Positions 52,609-60,814 of a DNA stretch of 64,000 bases are shown here, piece by piece. Made by a program: the position numbers and the translations under genes. The DNA lies in the NCBI GenBank assembly GCA_028288025.1, contig JAQBOM010000013.1:62001-126000 (forward strand), written 5' to 3'. The stretch is from Mucilaginibacter sp. GTDB lineage: Bacteria > Bacteroidota > Bacteroidia > Sphingobacteriales > Sphingobacteriaceae. The stretch's first letter is position 1; each line of letters opens with the position of its first letter. A model generated the notes under the pieces. The model made no database searches, was not told where the DNA came from, and saw only the letters and a list, made by a program, of their open reading frames with translations.

Positions 52609-52695
52609 ATGTCATTGCGAGGTACGAAGCAATCGCGAACTTTGCAAGACCGCTCTGTAGGTTCGCGATTGCCGCGCTATCGCTCGCAATGACAT
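52609..52695. repeat. Palindromic element, GTCATTGCGAG family, between thrB and thrC
   Basis: 87 bp: ATGTCATTGCGAG...CAATCGCGAAC on the left, GTTCGCGATTG...CTCGCAATGACAT on the right. It matches the 1381-1468 copy in layout: one arm has the GTACGAAG type spacer, the other CGATAGCGCGG. Confidence 0.9.
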
Positions 52696-52705
52696 AGCTT
52701 TATTA

Positions 52706-53692
52706 TTAAATTATTTTCGGTCCCTGGTCGTTAATGGTCGATACATACGTATTCGACCCTATTTTCAGGTTTGTTAAGTGCTGCTGTAATTTTTGCGTGA
52801 TACGTTTCGCTGTTTCTTCATCTTTTGTAAAAGCGAAAACGGACGGGCCCGAGCCTGATATGCCGAAGCTCACCGCGCCCAGTTCCATGGCCATTTCGCG
52901 CATCCGGTAAAAATCAGGGATGAGCATAGAGCGCACTGGTTCAACTAAAATATCCTTCATGCTGCGGCCCATCAGGTCGATATCCTGCATAAATAGCCCG
53001 CTCACCAGGCCGGCGATATTTCCCCATTGGGTAACGGCGTCTTTCATTAATATTTTATTCCGGATGATCTCCCTGGCCTCGCGTGTCGGCACATCCACGT
53101 CGGGGAATACAATGGCACAATATAAACCGGCAGGATGGGGCAGGCGTACCACTTCAAGCGGGTCGTAGCTGCGTATCAGCACAAAGCCGCCTAACAGCGC
53201 GGGAGCAACATTATCGGCATGCCCGTGGCCGCAAGCCATTTCTTCGCCTTTCATGGCAAAAGGTAATAGTTTGGCAGGATCAGCGTTGTCACCCAGCAAA
53301 GTTTTTATTGCGTACAAACCAGCTACCGTACTGGCCGAGCTCGACCCAAGGCCGCTGCCGATAGGCATTTTTTTGTGCAGCTCAATATCCAGCCCGATGT
53401 CCGTCCGGCCAACGCTTTTTAAATAGTGCTGAACGCTTACGCTCACCGTATTTTTAGCAGGATCGAGCGGCAGGCGACCGTTATCACCTGTAATTTTACT
53501 GATGGTGATGCCGGGTTTGCTGGAAATACGCATTACCACCTCGTCGCCCGGTTCATTAACCGCGAAACCCAGCACGTCAAAGCCGCAAACCACGTTGGCA
53601 ACAGTAGCCGGGGCGAATACCTGGATGCTTTGCCCGGTTAAACTGCTTATTGACGCTATCGGCTGATTAATATCTTGTAAACTGTTTTCCAT
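52706..53692 (-). CDS. thrB: Homoserine kinase
   Basis: 328 aa GHMP kinase. ATP-binding loop PIGSGLGSSSASTVAGLYA near residue 112; N-terminal SIQVFAPATVANVVCGFDVLGFAV and C-terminal GISGSGPSVFAFTKDE complete the family signature. Phosphorylates homoserine for threonine synthesis. Its start lies 2 bp after the thrA stop codon, so it is translated from the thrA message and shares the attenuator. Confidence 0.95.
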   Translation of the reverse strand: MENSLQDINQPIASISSLTGQSIQVFAPATVANVVCGFDVLGFAVNEPGDEVVMRISSKPGITISKITGDNGRLPLDPAKNTVSVSVQHYLKSVGRTDIGLDIELHKKMPIGSGLGSSSASTVAGLYAIKTLLGDNADPAKLLPFAMKGEEMACGHGHADNVAPALLGGFVLIRSYDPLEVVRLPHPAGLYCAIVFPDVDVPTREAREIIRNKILMKDAVTQWGNIAGLVSGLFMQDIDLMGRSMKDILVEPVRSMLIPDFYRMREMAMELGAVSFGISGSGPSVFAFTKDEETAKRITQKLQQHLTNLKIGSNTYVSTINDQGPKII

Positions 53693-53694
53693 AA

Positions 53695-56142
53695 TTATGC
53701 TCCAATATTTATAAGGTCGGCAAATACACCTGCCGCGGTTACCTCGGCACCGGCACCGGGGCCTTTAACGACCAGCGGGCGCTCCTTGTACCGGTCGGTG
53801 GTAAAGGATATGATGTTATCACTTCCTGACAAGGTATAAAAAGGATGGTCTTCATCCACCATCTGCAGGGTGATCGCGGCTTTGCCATCTTCCAACTTGC
53901 CAATATAGCGCAATACCTTTTTACCAGCTTCAGCCTGGTTTTTTAATTGAGTAAAAAAAGCATCGTCAGCTTTTAATGCCGAATAAAAATCCTCAACGGT
54001 TTGCGCCTCCAAACAGGCTTGAGGTAAAATGCTTTCAATTTTTACGTCCGCAACTTCCATCGGGTAACCGGCATCACGGGCAAGGATCAGCATCTTGCGC
54101 ATAAAGTCCGTCCCCCGCAAGTCATCCCGCGGATCGGGTTCGGTATAGCCTTTTTCCTGGGCCAGTTTTACGACATCGTGGAAATTGGCGTCACTTTTAA
54201 AATTATTAAATATAAACGAGATGGTGCCCGACAGGATGGCTTCTATCTTCATGATCCGGTCGCCGCTGTTCATCAGGTCTTTCAGGGTACGGATAATAGG
54301 CAAACCGGCACCCACATTTGTTTCGTAAAAGAAATCAACGCCATGCTGTTTAGCCGCATCGTGAAAGGTTTTGTATTGCTTGTAGGATGCCGAATTGCCG
54401 ATCTTATTGCAGGTGATGACGGATATGTTTGATTTAAAAACTTCCTCATACACTTCAACAGGCTTTGGGCTGGCGGTATTGTCGATGAACACGCAATTGG
54501 GCAGGTTCATGCTTTTCATACGTTCAATAAATTCATCCAGGTCGGCTTTTTCATTTGAGGCGGCCATGTCGTCCTGCCAGTTGTCAAGCGATATGCCGTC
54601 GGTGTTAAATATCATTTTCCGGGTATTACTGATTCCGGCAATTTTTACCTGGATGCCATTATGCTGCCGCAAATATTCGCTGTGCGCGTTGAGCTGCCTG
54701 AAAAGCGTTTGCCCGATGTTGCCTGTCCCCAAACAAAAGGCATGCAGCGTTTTGGTAAGCTCTACAAAAAATGCATCATGTACGGCGTTTAATGCCTTGG
54801 CGAGATCATGCTCGGATATAATAACGGAAATATTATACTCGGACGATCCCTGCGCGATGGCCCTTACGTTTACCCCGTTTCGCCCCAGCGCATGAAACAA
54901 TTTGCCCGATACGCCGGGTGTTTGTTTCATATTCTCACCTACTACCGCGATAATAGCCAGGTTTTGCTCAATTACCACATGCTCCAGCTTTTTGGCGAGC
55001 AGTTCCAACTCAAATTCCTGCTCAATTAACCGGCGCGCCTTCTCGGTATCGCCTGGTTGTATAGCAAAGGTGATGCTATGTTCGGATGACGATTGGGTAA
55101 TTAAAATAATATTGATCTGCTCGCGGGCAAGTAAAGAGAACAGTCTGCCGCTAAAGCCTGATTTGCCCACCATGCCACTGCCTTCCAGGTTAAGGATGCT
55201 GATGTTGTTTATGGACGATATGCCTTTTATAGGCAGGTTTGAAGGTTTGCAATCATGCCGGATAACCGTGCCCTCAAAATTTGGTTCAAATGTATTTTTT
55301 ATGACGATGGGTATCCTCTTCAAAAAAGCGGGGATCATCGTAGGGGGGTAGATCACTTTAGCCCCAAAATATGAAAGCTCCATGGCTTCGGTATAGGTAA
55401 GCTCCGGTAACGAAAATGCCTTTTTTACCATACGCGGGTCGGCGGTCATCATGCCGTTTACATCTGTCCATATCTGGATTTCCCTCGCATTTAAAGCCGA
55501 ACCGAACAGCGCTGCGGTATAGTCGCTCCCACCGCGGCCCAGGGTAGTGATCTGCCCGGCTTTGTTTGCGGCTATAAACCCGGTCACGAAAAGCATTTTA
55601 TCACGATGTTCCTTATGAAAACTTTGAATCAATAAATTAGTCAGTTCAATGTCTACCCTTGCCTGGCCAAAAGAGCTGTCGGTTTTTATCAGTTCGGATG
55701 CATCCACACACAAAACTTCCGGGAAATGCTGCGCGGCTATTTTGCAGATCATCAGAGTAGCGCACCGCTCGCCATAGCTTAGCATCAGGTCGCGGGTTTT
55801 TGGTGTGAGTTCTCTTAAAGTTAATACACCCTGCAACAACTCTTCCAACTGGTTAAAATAAATCTTCAACCGGGTGAACGCAGGGTTCTGATGCTGCACG
55901 GAAAGGAGGCTTTTTACAACATCAAAATGGCGTTTTTCCAGTTCGGCTAAAGGTTCAGTAAAATCATTGCCGTTTGCTGCGTCTTCGGCCATAGCAGCCA
56001 GCAGGTTGGTAACCCCGCTCATGGCCGATAATACCACTACGGGTTTGTCCGTTGCCTTAACCTCATCCTTTAAAATGGTTAATAAGGTTTCGATGCTTTG
56101 AACTGATCCTACGGAAGTACCGCCAAATTTTAGAATTTTCAT
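53695..56142 (-). CDS. thrA: Bifunctional aspartokinase / homoserine dehydrogenase
   Basis: 815 aa fusion. Aspartate kinase with the KFGGTSVGSVQS start, TLGRGGSDYTAALFG and two ACT-type regulatory segments (~310-460, e.g. IAVVGENMKQTPGVSGKLFHAL). Homoserine dehydrogenase from ~470: LGTGNIGQTLFRQ Rossmann motif, ETNVGAGLPIIRTLKDL, AILSGTISFIFN and EPDPRDDLRGTDFMRKMLILARDAG. Catalyses the first and third steps toward threonine/methionine. Expression is likely attenuated by Thr through the leader at 56228-56293. First structural gene of thrABC. Confidence 0.97.
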   Translation of the reverse strand: MKILKFGGTSVGSVQSIETLLTILKDEVKATDKPVVVLSAMSGVTNLLAAMAEDAANGNDFTEPLAELEKRHFDVVKSLLSVQHQNPAFTRLKIYFNQLEELLQGVLTLRELTPKTRDLMLSYGERCATLMICKIAAQHFPEVLCVDASELIKTDSSFGQARVDIELTNLLIQSFHKEHRDKMLFVTGFIAANKAGQITTLGRGGSDYTAALFGSALNAREIQIWTDVNGMMTADPRMVKKAFSLPELTYTEAMELSYFGAKVIYPPTMIPAFLKRIPIVIKNTFEPNFEGTVIRHDCKPSNLPIKGISSINNISILNLEGSGMVGKSGFSGRLFSLLAREQINIILITQSSSEHSITFAIQPGDTEKARRLIEQEFELELLAKKLEHVVIEQNLAIIAVVGENMKQTPGVSGKLFHALGRNGVNVRAIAQGSSEYNISVIISEHDLAKALNAVHDAFFVELTKTLHAFCLGTGNIGQTLFRQLNAHSEYLRQHNGIQVKIAGISNTRKMIFNTDGISLDNWQDDMAASNEKADLDEFIERMKSMNLPNCVFIDNTASPKPVEVYEEVFKSNISVITCNKIGNSASYKQYKTFHDAAKQHGVDFFYETNVGAGLPIIRTLKDLMNSGDRIMKIEAILSGTISFIFNNFKSDANFHDVVKLAQEKGYTEPDPRDDLRGTDFMRKMLILARDAGYPMEVADVKIESILPQACLEAQTVEDFYSALKADDAFFTQLKNQAEAGKKVLRYIGKLEDGKAAITLQMVDEDHPFYTLSGSDNIISFTTDRYKERPLVVKGPGAGAEVTAAGVFADLINIGA

Positions 56143-56164
56143 TACGCGTTTGTATTAAACAAAA

Positions 56165-56192
56165 GCGCCTTCCTCTTTTCGGAGGAAGGCGC
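56165..56192 (-). terminator. thrL: Attenuator terminator of the thr operon
   Basis: On the minus strand GCGCCTTCCTC, six-base loop, GAGGAAGGCGC, then CTTTTG. The left arm (CTTCCTCCGA) is also complementary to the last codons of the leader peptide, the switch needed for attenuation. Confidence 0.85.
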
Positions 56193-56227
56193 TCATTTGG
56201 TTTCTTTTATGTTTTTACACCATACGA

Positions 56228-56293
56228 TTAGCTTCCTCCGAGTTTTATCCCGGTGGTAGTAACTGTTGTTGTTGTGGTGTAGTTAATATTCAT
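56228..56293 (-). CDS. thrL: Threonine-rich leader peptide
   Basis: 21 codons: MNINYTTTTTVTTT followed by GIKLGGS and stop. Eight of the residues are Thr, four of them consecutive ACA codons. Too short for the ORF track. The position between a likely promoter and thrA, and its link to a terminator/antiterminator, mark it as a true attenuation leader rather than chance. Confidence 0.9.
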   Translation of the reverse strand: MNINYTTTTTVTTTGIKLGGS

Positions 56294-56369
56294 ATATAAT
56301 GTCGGTAAAGTAAGTAGAATATTTTTTAATAAACAAGCGTATTGTATTTTATTTTTATTTACCGCAATA

Positions 56370-57164
56370 TTATTTACCCGCGTACAATTCAGGCTTAAAC
56401 CTTTTGGCTAATAAACCCGTCGCCAAACCGGTATCTATTTTCACCACAAACACGCCCGGTTTCCCATAAGGCTGATGCGCCAGGCATCGCCCATCCGGGC
56501 CTATTACCGAACTTGCCGACTCGGGGTATCGCGTAGCATAATTTGAGCTTGCAAAATAAATAGTGTTTTCCATAGCGCGCATCATTATCGCCTTTTCGTA
56601 GTATGGATTATCTTTATTTCCCCATTCCGTCAGTGCTGGGCCTTCAATATTGCTTCCCGCAAAGTGCGGGTGAAAAACGATTTTTGCATCATTCCGGGCA
56701 GCCCACCGCACTGATTCAGGATACCTGAACCCCTCATGGCATATCGTGATCCCAAACTTTACACCATTTACCTCAAAAAGCTCGCGTTCAGTGCCGGGCA
56801 CCCAAATATCGTCTTCGGTAGGGTCTAACTGGTTTTTGGTTTGGTATCCCAATACCTCGCCCGTACCGGATATCACCTGTGCTACATTTAACATCCCGCC
56901 AGGCGTATACCAGTCCATCGGTAATATAATGGCTATATTATTTTCCGCTGCCATTTTACATGCTTTATTTAATGCTGCATGCATTTTTTGAGGAGAGCTA
57001 ATCTCAACCTCGAATTCTTCAGCCGGGTAGCCGGGAATATAGGATTCCGGGAAACAGATGATCTCCGCTTGTTGTTCCGCCGCTTCTTTCACCAGCTTTT
57101 CGACGTGGAATAAGCCATCTTCAATAGATTTCGGATAGGGTGGAGAGGCGATGGCAATTTTCAT
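56370..57164 (-). CDS. Carbon-nitrogen hydrolase (nitrilase superfamily)
   Basis: 264 aa. The Glu-Lys-Cys triad is visible: Glu in ICFPESYIPGYP near residue 40, Lys in GYQTKNQLDPTEDDIW near 115, and Cys in FGITICHEGFRYPE near 150. This superfamily hydrolyses nitriles or amides; members of this length act on small amides or in N-carbamoyl metabolism. Substrate not identifiable. No neighbour in the same pathway; a single gene upstream of the thr operon's leader on the same strand. Confidence 0.9.
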   Translation of the reverse strand: MKIAIASPPYPKSIEDGLFHVEKLVKEAAEQQAEIICFPESYIPGYPAEEFEVEISSPQKMHAALNKACKMAAENNIAIILPMDWYTPGGMLNVAQVISGTGEVLGYQTKNQLDPTEDDIWVPGTERELFEVNGVKFGITICHEGFRYPESVRWAARNDAKIVFHPHFAGSNIEGPALTEWGNKDNPYYEKAIMMRAMENTIYFASSNYATRYPESASSVIGPDGRCLAHQPYGKPGVFVVKIDTGLATGLLAKRFKPELYAGK

Positions 57165-57262
57165 AAGGCTAAATTAAAATTAATATTCATGAAATTATTG
57201 GTTGCAGTTGAAACGGCTCTTTTATGTGAAATATATAAAAAAGTATATGTATATTTGATATA

Positions 57263-57270
57263 TAATTTTG
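57263..57270 (+). promoter_or_regulatory. -7 box TAATTTTG of the RHH/MazF module
   Basis: TAATTTTG ends 4 nt before the antitoxin ATG, matching the close spacing at mntA and hicB. Confidence 0.5.
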
Positions 57271-57274
57271 AAAC

Positions 57275-57532
57275 ATGAAAAGTATTCTGTTAAAATTAGA
57301 TGACAGATTGTTTGAAGAAACTGACAAGCAGGTCAAAGTTGAGAAAACAAGCCGTTCAAACTATATAAAGACGGCTATTGAACATTACAATAAATGGCTT
57401 AAGAAAAAAGCATTGGAAGAACAATTGGAAAGAGAAGCCAGGCTTTTAAAAGAATATGATCCCGATAAAGAACTTAAGAAGGAATTTGAGATTGCATCGT
57501 TATATGATCTAAAAAAATATTTAGATGATTAA
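57275..57532 (+). CDS. Ribbon-helix-helix-like antitoxin
   Basis: 85 aa. The N-terminal ~45 residues look like a ribbon-helix-helix (SILLKLDDRLFEETDKQVKVEKTSRSNYIKTAIEHYNKW), the DNA-binding form usual in MazE/CopG-type antitoxins. A long charged C-terminal helix (LEEQLEREARLLKEYDPDKELKKEF) then wraps the toxin. Its stop overlaps the toxin start by 8 bases (57525), the normal antitoxin-toxin coupling. Likely autoregulates its own promoter. Confidence 0.85.
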   Translation: MKSILLKLDDRLFEETDKQVKVEKTSRSNYIKTAIEHYNKWLKKKALEEQLEREARLLKEYDPDKELKKEFEIASLYDLKKYLDD

Positions 57533-57881
57533 AGATTATCCTGCTCAGCACGAGATATGGGTGGCAGATTTAGATCCTCCGATTGGCAGTGAACCTGGAA
57601 AAGTACGTCCAATAGTAATATTGCAAACCGATAGTCTAAATAAGATCGGGCACGGTACATTTGTTGCTTGTGCAATTTCATCACAGCATAAAGAAGGTGT
57701 TTCATTGATCAGACTCCCGGTTAAACCGACTGATTTTAATGGTTTACTAAGAAACTCATATATTTTGTGCGATCAGATCAGGTCAATAGATGTGCAACGA
57801 TTAAAAGGTAGGATAGGAATACTGGATAAAGAAACCATCCAACGCTTAAACGAAAGTATAAAGGCTATTTTATCACTTTGA
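57525..57881 (+). CDS. MazF/PemK-type endoribonuclease toxin
   Basis: 118 aa. Begins with HEIWVADLDPPIGSEPGKVRPIVILQTDSLNK, the PemK/MazF signature including the catalytic KVRP region, then FVACAISSQHK and a terminal RIGILDKETIQRLNESIKAIL. Toxins of this family cut mRNA at short sequence motifs; the specificity cannot be read. Coupled to the upstream RHH antitoxin, and its stop codon overlaps the rsgA start by one base (TGATG). Confidence 0.92.
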   Translation: MIKDYPAQHEIWVADLDPPIGSEPGKVRPIVILQTDSLNKIGHGTFVACAISSQHKEGVSLIRLPVKPTDFNGLLRNSYILCDQIRSIDVQRLKGRIGILDKETIQRLNESIKAILSL

Positions 57882-58801
57882 TGAAAGGTCTCATAACCAA
57901 ATCAACCGGCAGCTGGTACCAGCTGCAAACACCCGATGGCGAAAGAATAGATTGCCGCATTAAGGGAATATTCCGTACCAAAGGCATCACTACAACCAAT
58001 CCGCTGGCTGTTGGGGATATTGTTGATTTTGAAATGGAACCCGAACAGGGGACAGGGGTAATAACCAATTTACAGCAACGGAAAAACTATATTATCCGTA
58101 AATCAATCAATCTGTCAAAACAAGGGCAGATCATCGCCGCCAATCTTGACCAGGCGCTGCTGGTAGTAACCCTGGCATCGCCGCGTACCTCGCTGGGTTT
58201 TATCGACCGTTTCCTGGTGACTGCCGAGGCGTATGACATTCCCGCGAAACTTATTTTTAACAAACTTGACCTGTTTAGCGAGGAAGGCCTGGAGATATTA
58301 GCTGATTACAAGGCTATTTATGAAAAAGTCGGTTATCGATGTTATGAAGTATCGGCACTTGAGGGAACGAATATTGAGTTGGTAGAAGAACTGTTAAAAG
58401 ACAAAGTGACTTTATTCTCAGGTCATTCGGGTGTAGGTAAATCCAGCCTGATCAATGCCTTATTGCCCGACCTTGACCTGCGCACAAACCAGGTATCCGA
58501 CTGGAGCGATAAAGGCATGCACACCACTACCTTTGCCGAAATGTTCGAACTACCCCACGGCGGATTCATAATCGATACACCCGGCATCCGTGAACTGGGC
58601 GTGATCGACATCGAAAAACAAGAGCTCAGCCACTTTTTCCCCGAAATGCGTGAGCGCATGCACGATTGCCGTTTCAATAACTGCAGGCATATCAACGAGC
58701 CAGGCTGCGCTGTTCTGGAAGCATTACAAAACGGCGAAATTGAGCTATCCCGCTACGAAAGCTATTTGAGTATTTATAATGGGAATGATACGAGAGCGTG
58801 A
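57881..58801 (+). CDS. rsgA: Ribosome-assembly GTPase RsgA
   Basis: 306 aa from the ATG at 57881 (the track's leading residue is a TTG). N-terminal OB domain (~1-75), circularly permuted GTPase with G4 NKLDLF first, then the P loop GHSGVGKSSL near 186 and DTPGIREL near 233, and a C-terminal Cys/His zinc domain (CRFNNCRHINEPGCAV). Acts in late maturation of the 30S subunit. Unusual context: translationally coupled to the MazF toxin gene, probably by chance insertion of the toxin-antitoxin pair upstream. Confidence 0.95.
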   Translation: MKGLITKSTGSWYQLQTPDGERIDCRIKGIFRTKGITTTNPLAVGDIVDFEMEPEQGTGVITNLQQRKNYIIRKSINLSKQGQIIAANLDQALLVVTLASPRTSLGFIDRFLVTAEAYDIPAKLIFNKLDLFSEEGLEILADYKAIYEKVGYRCYEVSALEGTNIELVEELLKDKVTLFSGHSGVGKSSLINALLPDLDLRTNQVSDWSDKGMHTTTFAEMFELPHGGFIIDTPGIRELGVIDIEKQELSHFFPEMRERMHDCRFNNCRHINEPGCAVLEALQNGEIELSRYESYLSIYNGNDTRA

Positions 58802-58802
58802 T

Positions 58803-58880
58803 TTAGAGTCAGGAGTCAAGATTCAAGAGCCAAGACTCTGAATTTTGTCTTGATTCTTGGCTCTTACTGTCTTGATTCTC
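58803..58880. repeat. Heptamer hairpin GAGTCAA/GATTCAA and complement
   Basis: GAGTCAG, GAGTCAA, GATTCAA, GAGCCAA, GACTCTG on the left and TTCTTGG, CTCTTAC-type complements on the right, filling the space between convergent rsgA and the PLP-enzyme gene. Confidence 0.75.
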
Positions 58881-60120
58881 ATTTCTCACCCAACCCATTT
58901 TTAAAATCCTGCAAAAGATCATCTAAATCTTCGATCCCGATAGATAGCCTGATCATGGAATCAGATATACCCATTTCGGCACGTTTTACAGGACCCAGTT
59001 CATTGAATATGGTATGCGCCACGGGGATAGCCAGCGTACGGGTATCACCCAGGTTGCTTGACTTTACTATCAGCTTTAACTTGTTTAAAAATGCGAAGCA
59101 ATCGATACTGTCGTCCAGCTCAATGCTCATCAGGCTGCCATATTTTAAGAAAAGTTTGCCCGCCATTTCGTGCTGGGGATGTGATTCTAAACCGGGATAA
59201 TACACTTTTTTAATAAGCGGGTGCCCCTCAAAAAAAACCGCTAGGGCCAATGCGTTTGTGCAAGCCCGCTCCATCCGCAGCGCAAGGGTTTCTGAACCTA
59301 CAGAAATAGAATGTGCCGCTTCCGGCGCAAGTGTGCCGCCTGCATCGCGTAATCCTTTTTTCCTGATCTGGGTCATACCCAGTGTTTCGGGTTTAACCTG
59401 TTTTTTAAAGCCTTCAAAAATGTTAGGATAATTGGCCCAGTTAAATAAACCGGTATCGGTAACACTGCCCCCTAAAGCATTGCCATGGCCGCCAATGTAT
59501 TTAGTTAATGAATTGATCACCAGGCTGGCTTTCACATCAACCGGGCGGAATAAATACGGTGTGGTCATAGTGTTATCAACCACGTATATGATGCCTTTTT
59601 CGGTGCACAGGTCGCCAATTTTTGCCAGGTCGGCAATTTGCGTGGCGGGATTAGCGATGGTTTCAACAAAAACCATTTTGGTATTATCCCTTATCTCGTT
59701 TTTTACATTTTCACACGAAGTGGCATCCACGAAAGTGATATCGAGCCCGATGTCAATAAACGACTGGAAAATACTGCGGGTATTGCCAAACAAATATGAA
59801 CTGGCCAGCACATGGTTTCCTTTTTTGATGAGCGCTAATATGATAGCGGATATCCCGGCCATCCCGGTAGCAAAAGCGATGGTTGATAGCCCGTTTTCCA
59901 TTTGGGTAACCTTGTGTTCCAAAGCCGAAACAGTAGGATTGCCCTGCCTTGAATAGGCATATCCTTTTTTCTTATTCTGAAATATATCTACCAGGTCCTG
60001 TACATCATCATACCCGTAAGTTACCGAAGTATGTATGGGTTTATGCAATGCGCCATGCTCGGGATGGGTCAGCCGGTCGGAGTGTAATAATGTGGTTGTA
60101 AAGCCTCTCTTCGTCGTCAT
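58879..60120 (-). CDS. Cystathionine gamma-synthase/O-acylhomoserine-type PLP enzyme
   Basis: 413 aa PLP enzyme of the Cys/Met-metabolism gamma family. PLP Lys in INSLTKYIGGHGNALGG near residue 210; YSRQGNPTVSALEHKVTQMENG near 55, SYLFGNTRSIFQSF and FVETIANPATQIADL. The family catalyses gamma-replacement or gamma-elimination on activated homoserine or related thioether amino acids. Which reaction is done here is not clear. The enzyme uses the product of the thr operon branch but is not adjacent to met genes. ATG at 60120. Confidence 0.92.
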   Translation of the reverse strand: MTTKRGFTTTLLHSDRLTHPEHGALHKPIHTSVTYGYDDVQDLVDIFQNKKKGYAYSRQGNPTVSALEHKVTQMENGLSTIAFATGMAGISAIILALIKKGNHVLASSYLFGNTRSIFQSFIDIGLDITFVDATSCENVKNEIRDNTKMVFVETIANPATQIADLAKIGDLCTEKGIIYVVDNTMTTPYLFRPVDVKASLVINSLTKYIGGHGNALGGSVTDTGLFNWANYPNIFEGFKKQVKPETLGMTQIRKKGLRDAGGTLAPEAAHSISVGSETLALRMERACTNALALAVFFEGHPLIKKVYYPGLESHPQHEMAGKLFLKYGSLMSIELDDSIDCFAFLNKLKLIVKSSNLGDTRTLAIPVAHTIFNELGPVKRAEMGISDSMIRLSIGIEDLDDLLQDFKNGLGEK

Positions 60121-60173
60121 GTTCTTATTGAAACAAATAGTTTGCGAACTTAAATGTTTTTCAAGAAAAAAAC

Positions 60174-60206
60174 AGACTTACGAAGTTTTAAAAACTTCGT
60201 AAGTCT
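60174..60206. repeat. 33-bp perfect palindrome, AGACTTACGAAG copy 2
   Basis: AGACTTACGAAGTTTT, central A, complementary arm. Same as 39140-39172 apart from the centre base. Here it is between divergent genes, so it is not a terminator. Confidence 0.85.
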
Positions 60207-60247
60207 TAAAAATCTCTGTTTTTGAACTAATTTCCGATTTCTGTTTA

Positions 60248-60282
60248 TCTTGGCTCCTGATTCTTGAATCTTGATTCTACTC
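60248..60282. repeat. Heptamer array TCTTGAT/TCTTGGC
   Basis: TCTTGGC, TCCTGAT, TCTTGAA, TCTTGAT, TCTACTC in 7-nt register, ending right at the dtd start codon (60284). It is the complement of the 58803 family. Confidence 0.75.
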
Positions 60283-60283
60283 C

Positions 60284-60742
60284 ATGAGAGCTGTAATACA
60301 ACGTGTTTCGCAGGCAAGCTGCACGGTCGATAATAAAATAACCGGTGCTATACAAGTGGGATTTCTGGTATTGCTGGGTATTGAGGAGGCTGACACCGAC
60401 GAAGACCTGCAATGGCTGGCCCAAAAAATTTCGGGACTCCGTGTTTTTGGCGACGAAAACGGCCTGATGAATAAGGCTCTGGCAGATGTTGACGGGGATA
60501 TTTTGCTGATATCGCAGTTCACGCTTTTCGCGCAGACGAAAAAAGGAAACCGCCCGTCGTTTATCCGCGCGGCGAAACCGGATAAAGCTATTCCGATGTA
60601 TGAAAACATGGTAACAGCGCTTGAGGCAGCAACAGGCAAAAGAATAGCAACTGGGATTTTTGGCGCAGATATGAAGATCAGCTTACTGAACGATGGCCCG
60701 GTTACGATTATAATGGATACAAAGGACAAGGATAACCATTAG
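60284..60742 (+). CDS. dtd: D-aminoacyl-tRNA deacylase
   Basis: 152 aa. Removes D-amino acids (and Gly) from mischarged tRNA, a quality-control enzyme. DTD signatures: SQFTLFAQTKKGNRPSF near residue 80 and the Gly-cisPro region LNDGPVTIIMD near 138. ATG at 60284 begins MRAVIQRVSQASCTVDN, the family start. Followed 72 bp later by the MazG-like gene. A heptamer array ends one base before its start codon. Confidence 0.96.
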   Translation: MRAVIQRVSQASCTVDNKITGAIQVGFLVLLGIEEADTDEDLQWLAQKISGLRVFGDENGLMNKALADVDGDILLISQFTLFAQTKKGNRPSFIRAAKPDKAIPMYENMVTALEAATGKRIATGIFGADMKISLLNDGPVTIIMDTKDKDNH

Positions 60743-60803
60743 TGGCAGTGGCAGTTTAGAGTAGCAGTTAACTCATCTGCTGCCACTGCTACCGCTACTG
60801 CAA
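60739..60803. repeat. Hexamer hairpin AGTGGC / TGCCAC
   Basis: AGTGGC, AGTGGC, AGT... on the left and TGCCAC, TGCTAC, CGCTAC, TGCAAC on the right. A related piece (ACTGCTACTGCCACT) lies at 61172-61200 on the other side of the MazG-like gene. Confidence 0.65.
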
Positions 60804-60814
60804 CTAACAAATGC

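Larger units (their letters stand above)
56165..56293 (-). promoter_or_regulatory. Threonine attenuator upstream of thrA
   Basis: Leader peptide, antiterminator arm (TCGGAGGAAG at the end of the leader ORF), and the terminator. The two arms TCGGAGGAAG and CTTCCTCCGA are perfect complements over 10 bp. If the ribosome stalls on Thr codons the antiterminator can form; if translation runs to the stop codon the ribosome covers the arm and the terminator forms. Confidence 0.85.

Noticed and set aside
54395-54895. 166-aa plus-strand ORF opposite thrA
   Set aside because: Antisense shadow of a conserved gene.
56228-56293. thrL as a chance Thr-rich ORF
   Set aside because: Chance was considered because of the repeat-rich genome; rejected as the arms for terminator and antiterminator fit perfectly.
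59432-59956. 174-aa plus-strand ORF opposite the PLP enzyme
   Set aside because: Antisense shadow; no motif.
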